Below, piece by piece: positions 1 to 9,596 of a DNA stretch of 37,725 nt. The notes beneath the pieces were generated by a model. That model was not told the DNA's origin. It did no database searches and worked only from the letters and a program-made list of their open reading frames with translations. The translations under genes were made by a program, and so were the position numbers. Source of the DNA: an uncultured Lachnospiraceae bacterium (GTDB taxonomy: Bacteria > Bacillota > Clostridia > Lachnospirales > Lachnospiraceae); contig CADBIU010000033.1 of NCBI GenBank assembly GCA_902794825.1, forward strand, positions 1 through 37,725, written 5' to 3'. Within the stretch, counting starts at the first letter, position 1. Each line of letters starts with the position of its first letter.

Positions 1-573
1 GCAAAAGAGCGATATCCTGTAATTACGATTGTGCTGTATTTTGGCAATACACACTGGGAAAGCAACCGGACACTTCATGAGGCGATCGATGTCCCGGATG
101 ATCTGAGACCCTACGTCAATGATTACAAGGTCAATCTGTTTGAGATCGCGTTTATGAGTGATGAAGAGATCAGCCGGTTCCGCAGCGATTTCCGGATCAT
201 CGCCGACTTTATGGCGCATAAGCGGGCTGATTCTGGTTATGTGTCCACAGACAGAACCGAGTTTGTCCATACGGACGAGATTCTGAAACTGATGTCTTTA
301 CTGACCGACGACGACAGGTATGAGCTTACTATCAACGAGGAAGGAGGCAAGCCGAAGAATATGTGTGAAATGTTAGATAGAGTGGAAGCCAGAGGGATAG
401 AAAAAGGCATGGCTAGAGGCAGAGCTGAAGGCAGAGCTGAAGGCGAGGACATGGTGATCGCCCTTCTCAGAAAACTTGCTCCCGGCAGCGAAGAATACTA
501 TAAAGCATTGAATGCTTCTCCTGAAGAACGTAAGGAATTATATAAAAAATACGAAATTGAATGCTTCTCCTGA
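1..573 (+). CDS. Rpn family recombination-promoting nuclease / PD-(D/E)XK transposase-like protein (3' part)
   Basis: The reading frame is open from base 1, so the start lies outside the window; the first visible residues, AKERYPVITIVLYFG, match the core strand typical of the Rpn/PD-(D/E)XK nuclease family transposases. The visible 190 residues hold the second half of the nuclease fold, an acidic helical region, and a charged C-terminal helix with RAEGRAEGE repeats and the ERKELYKKYE tail usual for this family in Clostridia. Rpn proteins are DNA endonucleases linked to RecA-independent recombination; many copies are mobile or degenerate. A 49-bp tandem duplication at the 3' end shifts the frame, so the protein now ends in YEIECFS instead of the YEIA encoded by the second copy. 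The catalytic residues would lie upstream of the window, so activity cannot be judged. Confidence 0.75.
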   Translation, partial: AKERYPVITIVLYFGNTHWESNRTLHEAIDVPDDLRPYVNDYKVNLFEIAFMSDEEISRFRSDFRIIADFMAHKRADSGYVSTDRTEFVHTDEILKLMSLLTDDDRYELTINEEGGKPKNMCEMLDRVEARGIEKGMARGRAEGRAEGEDMVIALLRKLAPGSEEYYKALNASPEERKELYKKYEIECFS

Positions 574-608
574 AGAACGTAAGGAATTATATAAAAAATA
601 CGAAATTG
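511..608 (+). repeat. 49-bp perfect tandem duplication at the 3' end of the Rpn-like gene
   Basis: Bases 511-559 are repeated exactly at 560-608. The unit begins AATGCTTCTCCTGAAGAACG. Because 49 is not a multiple of three, the second copy is read in another frame and a TGA at 571-573 ends the protein early. Without the duplication the frame would end in GCT TAG. Confidence 0.95.
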
Positions 609-626
609 CTTAGGGCAAAAAGAAGC

Positions 627-665
627 AAGCCGGCCACAGTGTATAGACTGCGGCCGGTTGTGTTA
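627..665 (+). terminator. Hairpin downstream of the Rpn-like gene
   Basis: AAGCCGGCCACAG (627-639) pairs with CTGCGGCCGGTT (648-659) with one mismatch over an 8-base loop. The T-tract that follows (GTGTT) is weak, so termination is likely but not certain. Confidence 0.55.
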
Positions 666-743
666 TATGGCCTGGCAGACGACCGGGTGTAAATCACTCA
701 CAAAAGCCTGCTAATAAAAAGTCAAGGGGAAATTGAAGATATT

Positions 744-843
744 TTGTAAACGTCAAACCACCCGCCTGACGTTGTAAATTATAAGCGCCGCCTGTTTTCA
801 GCGGCGTTGCTTTTGACCCCGGCGCATGATTTGACGTTTACAA
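744..843. repeat. 100-bp element with perfect 14-bp terminal inverted repeats (MITE-like)
   Basis: TTGTAAACGTCAAA at 744-757 is the exact reverse complement of 830-843, giving an element of exactly 100 bp. A third copy of the core (TGACGTT, about 768-774) faces the left end, and a GC-rich internal hairpin (CGCCGC...GCGGCG, about 785-806) sits in the middle. It could be a miniature inverted-repeat element, or a paired operator, since the ends resemble half of a CcpA cre site. No clear target-site duplication is visible. The rest of 614-890 shows nothing else recognisable. Confidence 0.5.
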
Positions 844-886
844 TTAATCAACCCGCAGTTTGTCTCTATTTTGACAAATCTGCAGT

Positions 887-920
887 ACAAAAAAGCGGAG
901 CGTGACCGGCACGCTCCGCT
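887..920 (-). terminator. Rho-independent terminator of the giant adhesin gene
   Basis: AGCGGAGCGTG (894-904) pairs perfectly with CACGCTCCGCT (910-920) around a 5-base loop. Read on the minus strand the hairpin is followed by a run of Ts, about 50 bases after the adhesin stop codon. Confidence 0.85.
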
Positions 921-970
921 TTCTAATCTCATGGCCTTATGCAGCTTCCGCCGCATCAGATCAATACTCT

Positions 971-3900
971 TTACTCTTCATCCTTTTTCTTCTTGCGATT
1001 CCAAAGAAGTACCGCAAGTCCGATCGCGCCGACTCCAAGTCCTCCGAACAGGACTCCCAGAGGAGCCTCGTCACCGGTCTTGCTGCTCTTACTGCTGCTG
1101 GTCTTCTTGCTCTTCTTCTCGGTAGTCGTGTTGACAAATTTGATATCACTCTTTGCCTTGTCAGCCTTTGCAGTCATTGTTCCGTCTCCGTTGTCGGTGA
1201 CTGTAACCTTGACCGTGTAGACCGTCTTGTCATAAGTGATTCCGCTCTCGCTTCCCTTCACTTCCCAGACACTGTAGGAGTAGACCTTCGTCTTCTCTCC
1301 GTTCAGGTCGAAAAGCTTGTAGGTGATGGGCTTAAATGTGAAGTTTCCTTCTGCATCGTTTGTCGCCGTGTCGAGCCACTTGCCGTTCTCATCAGCCAGG
1401 ACGAACTTGAACTGGTCTTTCTTCAGCGTCTGGCCCTTGAGCTGCTTCACGCCTCCGATCGTGACCGAAGTCTCGACGTTCAGCTGCTCGTTCTCGAACT
1501 TGAGCGCTCCGCCGTTATCGATCTTCTTAGTCACTTCCAGTGTTTCGTCGCCCTTATCCTTCAGTTCGACTGTGACAGTATAGACAGTCGCGTCATACTT
1601 CACATCCGCCCTGCTTCCGGGCACTTCTCGTACTGTGTAGGTGAACGGTGCCTTCGCGACATCTGACAGCTTGTATTCAATCTCGTCAAACGCCACCTTT
1701 CCGGCTGCGTCATTGGTCTTGCTCTGCAGGACCTTTCCGCCCGCATCCATAAGTTCGAAGGTAAACTCGCCTTCTTTCAGCTTTCCGTTCTTGAACTTCT
1801 TCTCTGCCTCAAGATTCAGGGTACCAGTAGCGCTGTACGCATTAGTTACCGTGAACTTTCCAGCTTCCTTCTTTTCTACACTGCTTGTATAGCCAGCTAT
1901 CTTTGTAGGCTCTTCAATGCTGTACACGATTTCAGTCTTACCGTCTGACTGGTACTTCGGCAGTTTGTCGAAGGTGTAGCTCGTCTGGTCTGCACTCAGG
2001 ATTGCAGTCTTTCCGCTCACTTCTGTACCGTCTGATGTCAGCTGGATCTCAACCGTTACTCCATCAGGCCATGTTTCTGTTCCATCCGCGTTCACCCACT
2101 TCTTGTCAACTACAACTTCAGTGGTCTCCTGCGTGTTCGTGACTGTAATGCGGCCTGTTATTGTTTCTCCGACCTTACTGGTATAGCCGGATACTTTAAG
2201 TTCTTTCACACTGTATTCGATCTCGGTCTTTCCGTCCGCCCGGTACATCGGCAGACCTTCAAACTTGTGGCTCGGTTTATCTTTGCTCAGTGTTGCAGTC
2301 TTTCCGCTCACCGGATCGCCGTCTGCTGTCAGCTGGATTTCTACTGTCACTCCGGTAGGCCATGTATCTGTTCCATCCGCGTTCACCCACTTCTTTTCTA
2401 CTTCGATCTGGGTGGCTCCCTGTGTGTTTGTGATCGTAATCTTGCCGTCAGCAACTGCTTCCGCAAAGCCCGAATAGCCCGGCACCTTAGATTCTTTCAC
2501 ACTGTATGCGATTTCATTTCCATTTGAATTGTACTTCGGCAGTTTTTCGAATTTGTAGCTCGGCTGGTCTGCACTCAGGGTTGCAGTCTTTCCGCTCACA
2601 TCCGTACCGTCCGCTGTCAGCTGGATATCAATCGTTACTCCATCAGGCCAAGTATCGCTTCCATCCGCATTCACCCACTTCTTGTCTACTTCTATTTCAG
2701 TGGTCTCATAGTTGTTCGTGAATGTCGCAGAAGCCTGCGCTGCCGCAGTGTCGCCTGCAACTACTGTGACTGTCGTGCTGTACTCCGTTGTCTCTTCGTC
2801 ATTGATCTTGCTGATCTTCGTTCCGTTGGTGGGTACAGTCTCAGTGATCATGTAATCACCGGGAGTGAGGTCACCGATCACGACATAGCCGTCTGTAAGC
2901 GTAGCCGGTTCCCCGTCGATGGTCGCTGACGCCGCCTCGCCGTTTGTCACTGTGATCACTACAGTCTTGCTTACGCTTCCGGGGCCTGTGATAGTGAAGG
3001 TGTAGTCGCCGTCCGCACTTGTCTCCGTGGTAGCCGCTCCGTTCACCGTCACTTCCTTGGTCAGCTTCAGCGCTCCCTTCTCCTGCGTGTTCGTGACCGT
3101 TCCTCCATCATCTGCATATTCTGCAGTGGTTCCGTCCGCTTTGGTATACACCGCGTTGAAGCCGCTTACTCCGGAAGTCTCCTTCACTAAGTAGAAGATC
3201 TCTCTGACCGTTCCGGCTGCGCCATCCGTGCCTGCCACATATTCATACTTGGGCAGTCCGGTGAACTGCGCATGCCATGCCGTATCTTCCTGCTTCGTGG
3301 CTCCGTTCACGCCGCTTACATTCGCAGCGCTCGTGTCCGCTGTCCCGTCAAGCTCGATGGTGTCGACCACGGTTGTGGCTGCACCCTCGGTTTCTCCCTT
3401 GTACAGTGTAAGGGTTACCTTGGCGCCTTTCGGTGCTGCAGGATCCCAGGCTTTGGTTACGCCCAGGTCAACTGTTTTATAATCATTGGTAAAGCTTGCT
3501 GTCGCCTCTGCGCTTACAGTATCGCCTTCGGCTACTGTGACTGTCGTGCTGTACTCCTCTGTCGCTGTTCCATTGATCTTGCTGATCTTCGTTCCGTTTT
3601 CAGGCACGCTCTCTGTGATCGTGTATACGCCAGGTGTCAGGCCTCCGATCACAACATAGCCGTCGCTTCCGACCTCAGCCTCTTCACCGTCGATGGTCGC
3701 TGACTCTGCTGCGCCGCCTGTGACGGTTATCACCACAGCCTTGTTTACGTTTCCGGGGCCTGTGACCGTAAAGGTGTAGTCACCGTTAGCCAAGGCTTTG
3801 TCCGCATCTGTCTCAGGCGCCTCCCCGTTCACCGTCACTTCCTTCGTCAGCTTCAGTGCTCCGACATCCTGCTTTTTATTAGTAAAGGTTACAAGTGTAT

Positions 3901-6900
3901 ACTCACCGCCTCCCTTTGTGATGCCTGAATATGATCCGTCTTCGCTCTTTTCAGAGGTCTCTCCTTCGCCAACCCATACTACCAGTCCTTGTGAGTCCGT
4001 TTCAGTAACCCTGAATCTGGTATCTTTCGGCATATCCTTGAATAAAGCCTGTTGCTTATCCTTGAGAGTAAAGGTCGTGGAACCTTCTACGAAGTCATAC
4101 TTTCCATATTTCGTATTTACAGAAGTATCAACGTTGCCGTCCTGATCCAGGATTTCCAGTTTAAAACTGTACTCTTTTGTCTTGTAGGATTCTCCCTCGG
4201 GCTCCGGTTCCTCCACATCAACAATCTTTTCAATAACAAGTCCCTCTAACGGCCAGTTTTTGATCTGGAAGGTCTCTCCGTTAAAATAGATATATTGATC
4301 CCAGTCAACTTCATCCGCATTCTGAGTAAGCTTGAACTGGTAAGGGAATGTTATAAGCTGATAATCGGGTGCCGCTTCCTGCTCTTCCAGGTAATACTTC
4401 TCATCTTCAACCAGCGAGAATCCGTACTTTTCATAACTGATATCAAGTATGCCGTTTTCATCTGTTTCAAGAATTTCCCAGTTTTGGCCATGCTTAGGAT
4501 GATCTTGAGGGTATAGGCTTATTCCTGATGATGAATACAGTTTAAACTTAACGCCTTGAAGCTTTTTATTAGCATCATATCCATCAACCTTAACGGCTTT
4601 GACGCTGAACTGAGTCGCTTCTCCACCGCCGGAAGATCCCATATCAACATCTTTCTCAACATATTTACTCTTTCCCCTGGCTTCAACAGTATTCTTATAA
4701 GTAACTGTACCTGTTCCGACAACCATTGCTCTGTACTCAATTGTTACTGCAGTTTCGTCCGGAATCTCATATGTCGCTACGGTTCCACCCGTGGGATTAC
4801 CGTATTCATCCTTTTCACCACTGATCGAATAAGGCACATAAACGCCGGCTGGATCTGTCGTGATCGTTATTGATGAGTGATCAATACTCAGATACTTATT
4901 GAGCGTGTCTGTCATAGGGAATGATTGACCATTATTGAGCGTAGCGTGCCGAGGATTGAACGTGATTTTGTAATAAGCGTAGTGATCCTCAGCAGTTGCT
5001 GCGGTAATGAGTTCTTTGCTCAGGGCGTCATAATTATAAGTGAACTTGAAGTCACTTTCATGATCACCCCATTTCGCAGTATTGCTCAGTTCAAATTCCC
5101 CGCCATTTTCTACTGCAAGTTCGTTCGGGTCAATACCATCTTTCACCTTTGCGTAATAAATAATCTTATAGTGGGAATAATACTCTCCGTTAGGCTGTTT
5201 CGGTATGCTGTTCGCTGTTAACAGAACACCGTTCTCTGTCTGACTGTAGTTGACAGGATACCCTCCGGCACTCTGATCCCACTGGTTACCGCCATAAATC
5301 TTCAGGCTGTTCCATGCTGTGTTTCCTGAATCAAACTCAAGAATACTTGTATCAAATATATCTTCAATGCTGATCGGCTCTGCACTAACACCTGTTAGTA
5401 TAAGCGTATACATGTAGTGATAATCAGCTTGTTCCAAACCAGTCTTCTTGATGTCGGGTTTTGCATACGTTACTTCTGCCTGTGCTGTTATCCCATTGAT
5501 GCCAATTACGTTTGTATGGGTTTGAAATCTTTTGAAATTTGGGTCATCACCTTTTTCATATCCAATTTCCAGCCATTCCTGATTGACCCTTGTTGTCAGT
5601 TGGATCGTAATATCATGTCCACCGTCTGCGGGCTGAAGTCCTGTTTGTGTTTTGCCTGAATCTTTGTAGAAAGTAATAGTTACAGTCCCCAGATCCCCAT
5701 CTACGACAGGATCATCATAACTTTCACCCGGAAGTAATCCGTCAACCACCAGAGATCCGTCCTTATAATCATCAAAATAATTCCGCGTATTATACCAAAG
5801 ACTCGGTACCCAGTCGGTTACAATCGCCTGAGCAAGTCCGCCTTCCGGAACATGGATATGGGAAATCCATGTTACTTCGTCTGTATTGGAAGTGACTACT
5901 TCTTTAGTAATCGTGACCTTTTCCTTAGGACTTACAGTAACTCCTCCGCCGTCAGTCCCACCGGGGCCTTCCGAGTTATTAGTGAGCGCCACTTCCGTAG
6001 CGAGACCATCCACTTTTGCCTGGTCTACAACAGTCTGGTACTCGAACACATATCTGTACGGAGTTGTGTCTCCACCCGGAACGGTGTACTGCCAAGCGGA
6101 ATCGCTTCCAGGTGCGAAGCTTCTGGTATCAACAAGATTGTCATCGTGATCATACACCTTGACCGTAATATTTCCGTAGTACTTCATGTACTCCTGAGAA
6201 CCTACCGCTATCGCATCCTTGATGACATCTCCGGCGCAGCCTGCCAGCGCAAGCTTATTGTATTCGATAGTCCAATTGTAAATCTTATTTCCGTCTGCAG
6301 TTGTACCGGCTTCACTGCCATCTCTTTTGTCAGGTGTTTTCAAGTTGATCTGATGCGAATACTCTGCATTGTGCGGCTCACCGTCCTCTTTTCTGACCGT
6401 GACAGTATTCTTTGTCATATCCGCATTGATCTCATCTGCACCAGCCATTTCGCCGGGATCAAGGGAAGCGGAGTAAGTAATCGTAATCTCTTCTCCATCC
6501 TGCATCTCTTCGAAAGTATAATCAAAGCCTTTCCCGGTAACAGGATTTGTTGTATAACCGCTGGAATTTCCGATTATCTGCACATCGTTGTTAAACCTCA
6601 GCGCAGTTCCGGAAATCACATCCTTAACATTGACGTTTTTGGGATTTCCGGTAGCTTTGACCTTAATCGTATAATGATAAGTTCCTGTAGTTTCATCAAA
6701 TGTTCCACTCTTCGTCGCATAGGCATCCGAATGATCGTCATCATCAATAATGACTTCCTTCTCTACGGTATCGCTGAACCTGATCGTAGTCTCCGATCCG
6801 TCAAAACAAGCATTAAACTGCGCACGAAGAGATACATTATTTGCATTTGCCAGACGCGGGAATTCCGGGTCACTTTCATCGAATTTGATCGTGAGTTTTC

Positions 6901-8401
6901 CATCAGTTGTGATATTCAGTGTCGCATCAGCCTCATAGGTTATCCCGCCACTGGTCACTACGATCTCCAACTGCTTCGTCTGGTCATCCGGTATATACAT
7001 GCCTGCCGGCATATCGTAGGCAAGCGTGGAATGGTTTGCAAACTGCCACTGTCTTCCTTCTTTAAAAGTAAGAGTAATGCCATAGGGTTTATTCGGCTCT
7101 ACCACATAGGCGCCTCCCTGAGGAGTGGCACCGGAGATAACTGCATTTGTAAGGAAGTTTACCAACTCCGAACTCTCCGTCCACTCATCTCCTGTGGCAT
7201 CCGTCACATCGACAATAAATGTCACGCCATCATTCATCTCAATGGTCAGCGTCTCCTCACTTGTGAAAGGCGCAAGACTCGTAAGCAGCCAGTCTCCGTC
7301 TGCCTGCTTCTCTATTTTGACCAGATCGTAGTCGGTGAATGATACATTGCTCACATTGCCGACAGAAAACGCCTTGTCGAGATCCGTCTCGTAAAGTCCG
7401 AGGATCTGTGCCAGCTCACTCAGATAGATGCTGCTTCCGCCTTCGATGCAATAGGTATATCCATCGTATGTGAAGTCAACCGTGTACACGATGCCGTATA
7501 CAGAGAAAGACTCTGCGTCAAAAGCAATCTCGCTCACCTTACTGCCGCCGTTGGTATCAGCGTTGACCACCTCGGCGTCCGCTGAGCCATCCTCGAAGTG
7601 CATTGCCTGAACTTCGCCCTCGGCTGCCACTTCGATCGCTTTATGATAGGTAATATTCACTCGGACCGCGCTCTGCGGCTGGATCTCCTGCTGCTGACCG
7701 TCTGCTCCGGCCGCCCAGATCGTGATGTCAAAAAAGCGCGCTTCCGCCACGCCCTTACCTGCTGCCGCTTCTGCGCCTTTCAGGTAAGAATTGTATTCAG
7801 AAGTTCCCTTTGCGATCTCGCGGACTCTGAGTTCTGCCGCCGCAGGGATCTTCGCATTCTCATCATAGGCCAGCGTCACATCGTAGTCTGAGCCGTGACA
7901 GACAAGCTCGCCGGCAGTAAAGACTTCTTCCTGCGCCTGCGCCGCGGCTGCTGCCGCTGCAGCTTCTTCCGCAGTCAGTTCTGCTGCCGCCGCATCTGCG
8001 TTTTCTGATGCCGCTGCATCTTCTGCCGCTTCAGCTGCTTCTTCCACATCCTCTTCAGAAGCAGATTCAGAAATCTCTTCTTCCGCTGCTGTATTTTCAT
8101 TTTCTTCCTCAGAAGCTTCCGCGCCTGCTTCCTCAACAGTCTGTGCGTCTGCTTCCTGCCCTTCGCCTGCCTCTTCCTGTATCTGCTCTTCTTCAGCGCT
8201 TTCTTCATTGGCCGGCTCGGACGCTTCCGCGTCTCCGGGACTTTCCACCTGTTCCTCGTCTACAGCTTCCTGGGTGACTTCTTCAGTACCGGCGATGCTG
8301 TCTCCATCCGCTATCTCTGCTGCATAGGAGATCCCATTTGACCCCAGTAACATGGAAGTAATCAGGACTGCTGCGAGGAGTCTCTTGATCATCCTATTCA
8401 T
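971..8401 (-). CDS. Giant sortase-anchored surface adhesin with Cna_B-type and pilin-type isopeptide domains
   Basis: A 2476-residue secreted protein, probably anchored to peptidoglycan and displayed as an adhesive stalk. Residues 1-28 are a signal peptide ending near SYAAE. Residues 29-150 are a disordered Ala/Glu-rich tract. A conserved N-terminal region follows to about 420, then several beta-sandwich modules (about 430-1260). A SpaA/prealbumin-like domain lies at about 1263-1385. Two related domains beginning GALKLTKEV (about 1511-1639 and 1774-1897) flank a Cna_B-like domain. Three tandem Cna_B repeats with KKWVNADG occupy about 1897-2189. Two FctA-like pilin domains lie at about 2191-2303 and 2308-2424. 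The C-terminus has KTGD, a hydrophobic helix and RKKKKDEE, a sorting signal, but SSKTGD replaces the usual LPxTG. The start at 8401 follows GGGAG. An AraC regulator is divergent; its ligand and targets are unknown. Confidence 0.88.
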   Translation of the reverse strand: MNRMIKRLLAAVLITSMLLGSNGISYAAEIADGDSIAGTEEVTQEAVDEEQVESPGDAEASEPANEESAEEEQIQEEAGEGQEADAQTVEEAGAEASEEENENTAAEEEISESASEEDVEEAAEAAEDAAASENADAAAAELTAEEAAAAAAAAQAQEEVFTAGELVCHGSDYDVTLAYDENAKIPAAAELRVREIAKGTSEYNSYLKGAEAAAGKGVAEARFFDITIWAAGADGQQQEIQPQSAVRVNITYHKAIEVAAEGEVQAMHFEDGSADAEVVNADTNGGSKVSEIAFDAESFSVYGIVYTVDFTYDGYTYCIEGGSSIYLSELAQILGLYETDLDKAFSVGNVSNVSFTDYDLVKIEKQADGDWLLTSLAPFTSEETLTIEMNDGVTFIVDVTDATGDEWTESSELVNFLTNAVISGATPQGGAYVVEPNKPYGITLTFKEGRQWQFANHSTLAYDMPAGMYIPDDQTKQLEIVVTSGGITYEADATLNITTDGKLTIKFDESDPEFPRLANANNVSLRAQFNACFDGSETTIRFSDTVEKEVIIDDDDHSDAYATKSGTFDETTGTYHYTIKVKATGNPKNVNVKDVISGTALRFNNDVQIIGNSSGYTTNPVTGKGFDYTFEEMQDGEEITITYSASLDPGEMAGADEINADMTKNTVTVRKEDGEPHNAEYSHQINLKTPDKRDGSEAGTTADGNKIYNWTIEYNKLALAGCAGDVIKDAIAVGSQEYMKYYGNITVKVYDHDDNLVDTRSFAPGSDSAWQYTVPGGDTTPYRYVFEYQTVVDQAKVDGLATEVALTNNSEGPGGTDGGGVTVSPKEKVTITKEVVTSNTDEVTWISHIHVPEGGLAQAIVTDWVPSLWYNTRNYFDDYKDGSLVVDGLLPGESYDDPVVDGDLGTVTITFYKDSGKTQTGLQPADGGHDITIQLTTRVNQEWLEIGYEKGDDPNFKRFQTHTNVIGINGITAQAEVTYAKPDIKKTGLEQADYHYMYTLILTGVSAEPISIEDIFDTSILEFDSGNTAWNSLKIYGGNQWDQSAGGYPVNYSQTENGVLLTANSIPKQPNGEYYSHYKIIYYAKVKDGIDPNELAVENGGEFELSNTAKWGDHESDFKFTYNYDALSKELITAATAEDHYAYYKITFNPRHATLNNGQSFPMTDTLNKYLSIDHSSITITTDPAGVYVPYSISGEKDEYGNPTGGTVATYEIPDETAVTIEYRAMVVGTGTVTYKNTVEARGKSKYVEKDVDMGSSGGGEATQFSVKAVKVDGYDANKKLQGVKFKLYSSSGISLYPQDHPKHGQNWEILETDENGILDISYEKYGFSLVEDEKYYLEEQEAAPDYQLITFPYQFKLTQNADEVDWDQYIYFNGETFQIKNWPLEGLVIEKIVDVEEPEPEGESYKTKEYSFKLEILDQDGNVDTSVNTKYGKYDFVEGSTTFTLKDKQQALFKDMPKDTRFRVTETDSQGLVVWVGEGETSEKSEDGSYSGITKGGGEYTLVTFTNKKQDVGALKLTKEVTVNGEAPETDADKALANGDYTFTVTGPGNVNKAVVITVTGGAAESATIDGEEAEVGSDGYVVIGGLTPGVYTITESVPENGTKISKINGTATEEYSTTVTVAEGDTVSAEATASFTNDYKTVDLGVTKAWDPAAPKGAKVTLTLYKGETEGAATTVVDTIELDGTADTSAANVSGVNGATKQEDTAWHAQFTGLPKYEYVAGTDGAAGTVREIFYLVKETSGVSGFNAVYTKADGTTAEYADDGGTVTNTQEKGALKLTKEVTVNGAATTETSADGDYTFTITGPGSVSKTVVITVTNGEAASATIDGEPATLTDGYVVIGDLTPGDYMITETVPTNGTKISKINDEETTEYSTTVTVVAGDTAAAQASATFTNNYETTEIEVDKKWVNADGSDTWPDGVTIDIQLTADGTDVSGKTATLSADQPSYKFEKLPKYNSNGNEIAYSVKESKVPGYSGFAEAVADGKITITNTQGATQIEVEKKWVNADGTDTWPTGVTVEIQLTADGDPVSGKTATLSKDKPSHKFEGLPMYRADGKTEIEYSVKELKVSGYTSKVGETITGRITVTNTQETTEVVVDKKWVNADGTETWPDGVTVEIQLTSDGTEVSGKTAILSADQTSYTFDKLPKYQSDGKTEIVYSIEEPTKIAGYTSSVEKKEAGKFTVTNAYSATGTLNLEAEKKFKNGKLKEGEFTFELMDAGGKVLQSKTNDAAGKVAFDEIEYKLSDVAKAPFTYTVREVPGSRADVKYDATVYTVTVELKDKGDETLEVTKKIDNGGALKFENEQLNVETSVTIGGVKQLKGQTLKKDQFKFVLADENGKWLDTATNDAEGNFTFKPITYKLFDLNGEKTKVYSYSVWEVKGSESGITYDKTVYTVKVTVTDNGDGTMTAKADKAKSDIKFVNTTTEKKSKKTSSSKSSKTGDEAPLGVLFGGLGVGAIGLAVLLWNRKKKKDEE
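1838..2712 (-). repeat. Three tandem Cna_B-coding repeats inside the adhesin gene
   Basis: The KKWVNADG-coding segments begin (in plus coordinates) at about 2092, 2383 and 2671, giving spacings of 291 and 288 bp (97 and 96 codons). The units are highly similar, including VSGKTA and a YS(V/I)xE motif. Such arrays change copy number by slippage and alter stalk length. Confidence 0.85.
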
Positions 8402-8654
8402 GTTGCTCTCCCTTTTTGAAACTATGTTAACGCGTCAAGATTCAAGTTATACTGCTGCTGTCAAATGAACCAAACTCCGTCCACAATATATTATACGTCA
8501 TATTACCTATTAATATGTACAAAAAATATACATCGTCACAAAAAATTCATATTCTTGTCTTTAAAAATGCACCTGAGTGATCGTCATTTTGATTGTCCTT
8601 GCACTTCCCAACCTGAAATGGTAAATTTGGTACAAATAACTGAGAGGATCGATT
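8402..8654. other. Divergent intergenic region between adhesin and AraC regulator
   Basis: 253 bp, AT-rich in the middle. It must carry promoters for both neighbours. On the minus strand TATAAC near 8449 is a possible -10 for the adhesin, but no convincing -35 is seen. The ribosome binding site AGAGG lies seven bases before the AraC start. No terminator or ORF is visible. Confidence 0.5.
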
Positions 8655-9500
8655 ATGCCCGAGAATATTTATCTTCAGAACTACAACATCCCCGAAGACG
8701 GGGTCCTGGTGGAATACAGAACAACCGGTGAATACACTCCTGCCCACTGGCACGATTCACTGGAACTTGTCTATATTTTGAACGGAAACGCGACCATTTA
8801 TCTGGAAGGAAGCGAGCACAAGCTTGTTCCCGGAGAATTCATTGTGATCGACACCAACCAGATCCATGAGGCGCGGTGCACCCGCACTTATATGATGATC
8901 GTGGTCAGGATTGACGATGATCTGATCCAGCGCCTTATGGGAAATAAGCGCAATTTCCAGATCATCTGCAGCCGGGCGGAACTGACGGACGAGCTTGTTC
9001 CCGCCTATCTGGAAATCTGCGACTGCCTCAAGAAACTGGTGCAGCTTCATGTCCGCCAGCCTAAGGGATATATGATCGCGACGCAGTCGATCGCGCTGGA
9101 CATTCTGTACCGGCTGATCACCGACTTTTCAATCCCTTTATACAAAGAAGATCTCCCCGAACCGAGCCGCAATCAGCTCAGGATCAAAGAGATCGTTTCC
9201 TACATCGACAAGCACTATATGGAGCCGCTGTCCCTCGAACAGATCGCAGATGTCTTCGGCCTCAACAGCGACTATTTCAGCCGCATGTTCCGGCAGAACA
9301 TCGGCATTCCCTTCACGCAGCATGTCAACCACGTGCGGCTCACCCACATCTACCACGACATCTGCTCGACAGACGAGCCTGTCCTGGAGGTGCTCGACAA
9401 GCACGGATTTACCAATTACAAACTGTTCAGCCGCATGTTCAAGGAAGTTTACGGGGATACGCCCCGTGAGATCCGGAGAAGGGCTAGGGAGGAAGAATAA
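8655..9500 (+). CDS. AraC/XylS family transcriptional regulator with N-terminal cupin sensor
   Basis: A 281-residue cytoplasmic transcription factor. Residues about 20-80 form a cupin-type sensor domain (HWHDSLELVYILNG, then PGEFIVIDTNQIHE), the usual ligand pocket of AraC proteins that bind small sugars or similar effectors. Residues about 175-278 are the double helix-turn-helix: LSLEQIADVFGLNSDYFSRM is the first and the VLEVLDKHGFTNYKLFSRMF segment the second, ending with the family signature YGDTPREIRR. An AGAGG site supports the ATG at 8655. It stands alone with its own terminator. Being divergent from the adhesin suggests it may control that gene, but no operator could be identified. Confidence 0.9.
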   Translation: MPENIYLQNYNIPEDGVLVEYRTTGEYTPAHWHDSLELVYILNGNATIYLEGSEHKLVPGEFIVIDTNQIHEARCTRTYMMIVVRIDDDLIQRLMGNKRNFQIICSRAELTDELVPAYLEICDCLKKLVQLHVRQPKGYMIATQSIALDILYRLITDFSIPLYKEDLPEPSRNQLRIKEIVSYIDKHYMEPLSLEQIADVFGLNSDYFSRMFRQNIGIPFTQHVNHVRLTHIYHDICSTDEPVLEVLDKHGFTNYKLFSRMFKEVYGDTPREIRRRAREEE

Positions 9501-9510
9501 TCGTTTTGAA

Positions 9511-9550
9511 AAGCCGCTTCGGTGATAATTTCCGAAGCGGCTTTCTTTTT
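9511..9550 (+). terminator. Rho-independent terminator of the AraC gene
   Basis: AAGCCGCTTCGG (9511-9522) pairs perfectly with CCGAAGCGGCTT (9532-9543) over a 9-base loop, followed by TCTTTTT. Confidence 0.92.
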
Positions 9551-9596
9551 GTTTCATAGTCGGAAGAGTTTCACTGTTTTGATCGTGCTTCACTCT

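Noticed and set aside
744-843. Integron attC site
   Set aside because: The ends do not match the GTTRRRY/RYYYAAC core sites and no integrase is seen.
5852-7342. Long open frame (496 codons) on the plus strand opposite the adhesin gene
   Set aside because: Antisense shadow of a continuous coding gene with clear domains; the translated sequence is Cys/Ile/Ser rich with no motif.
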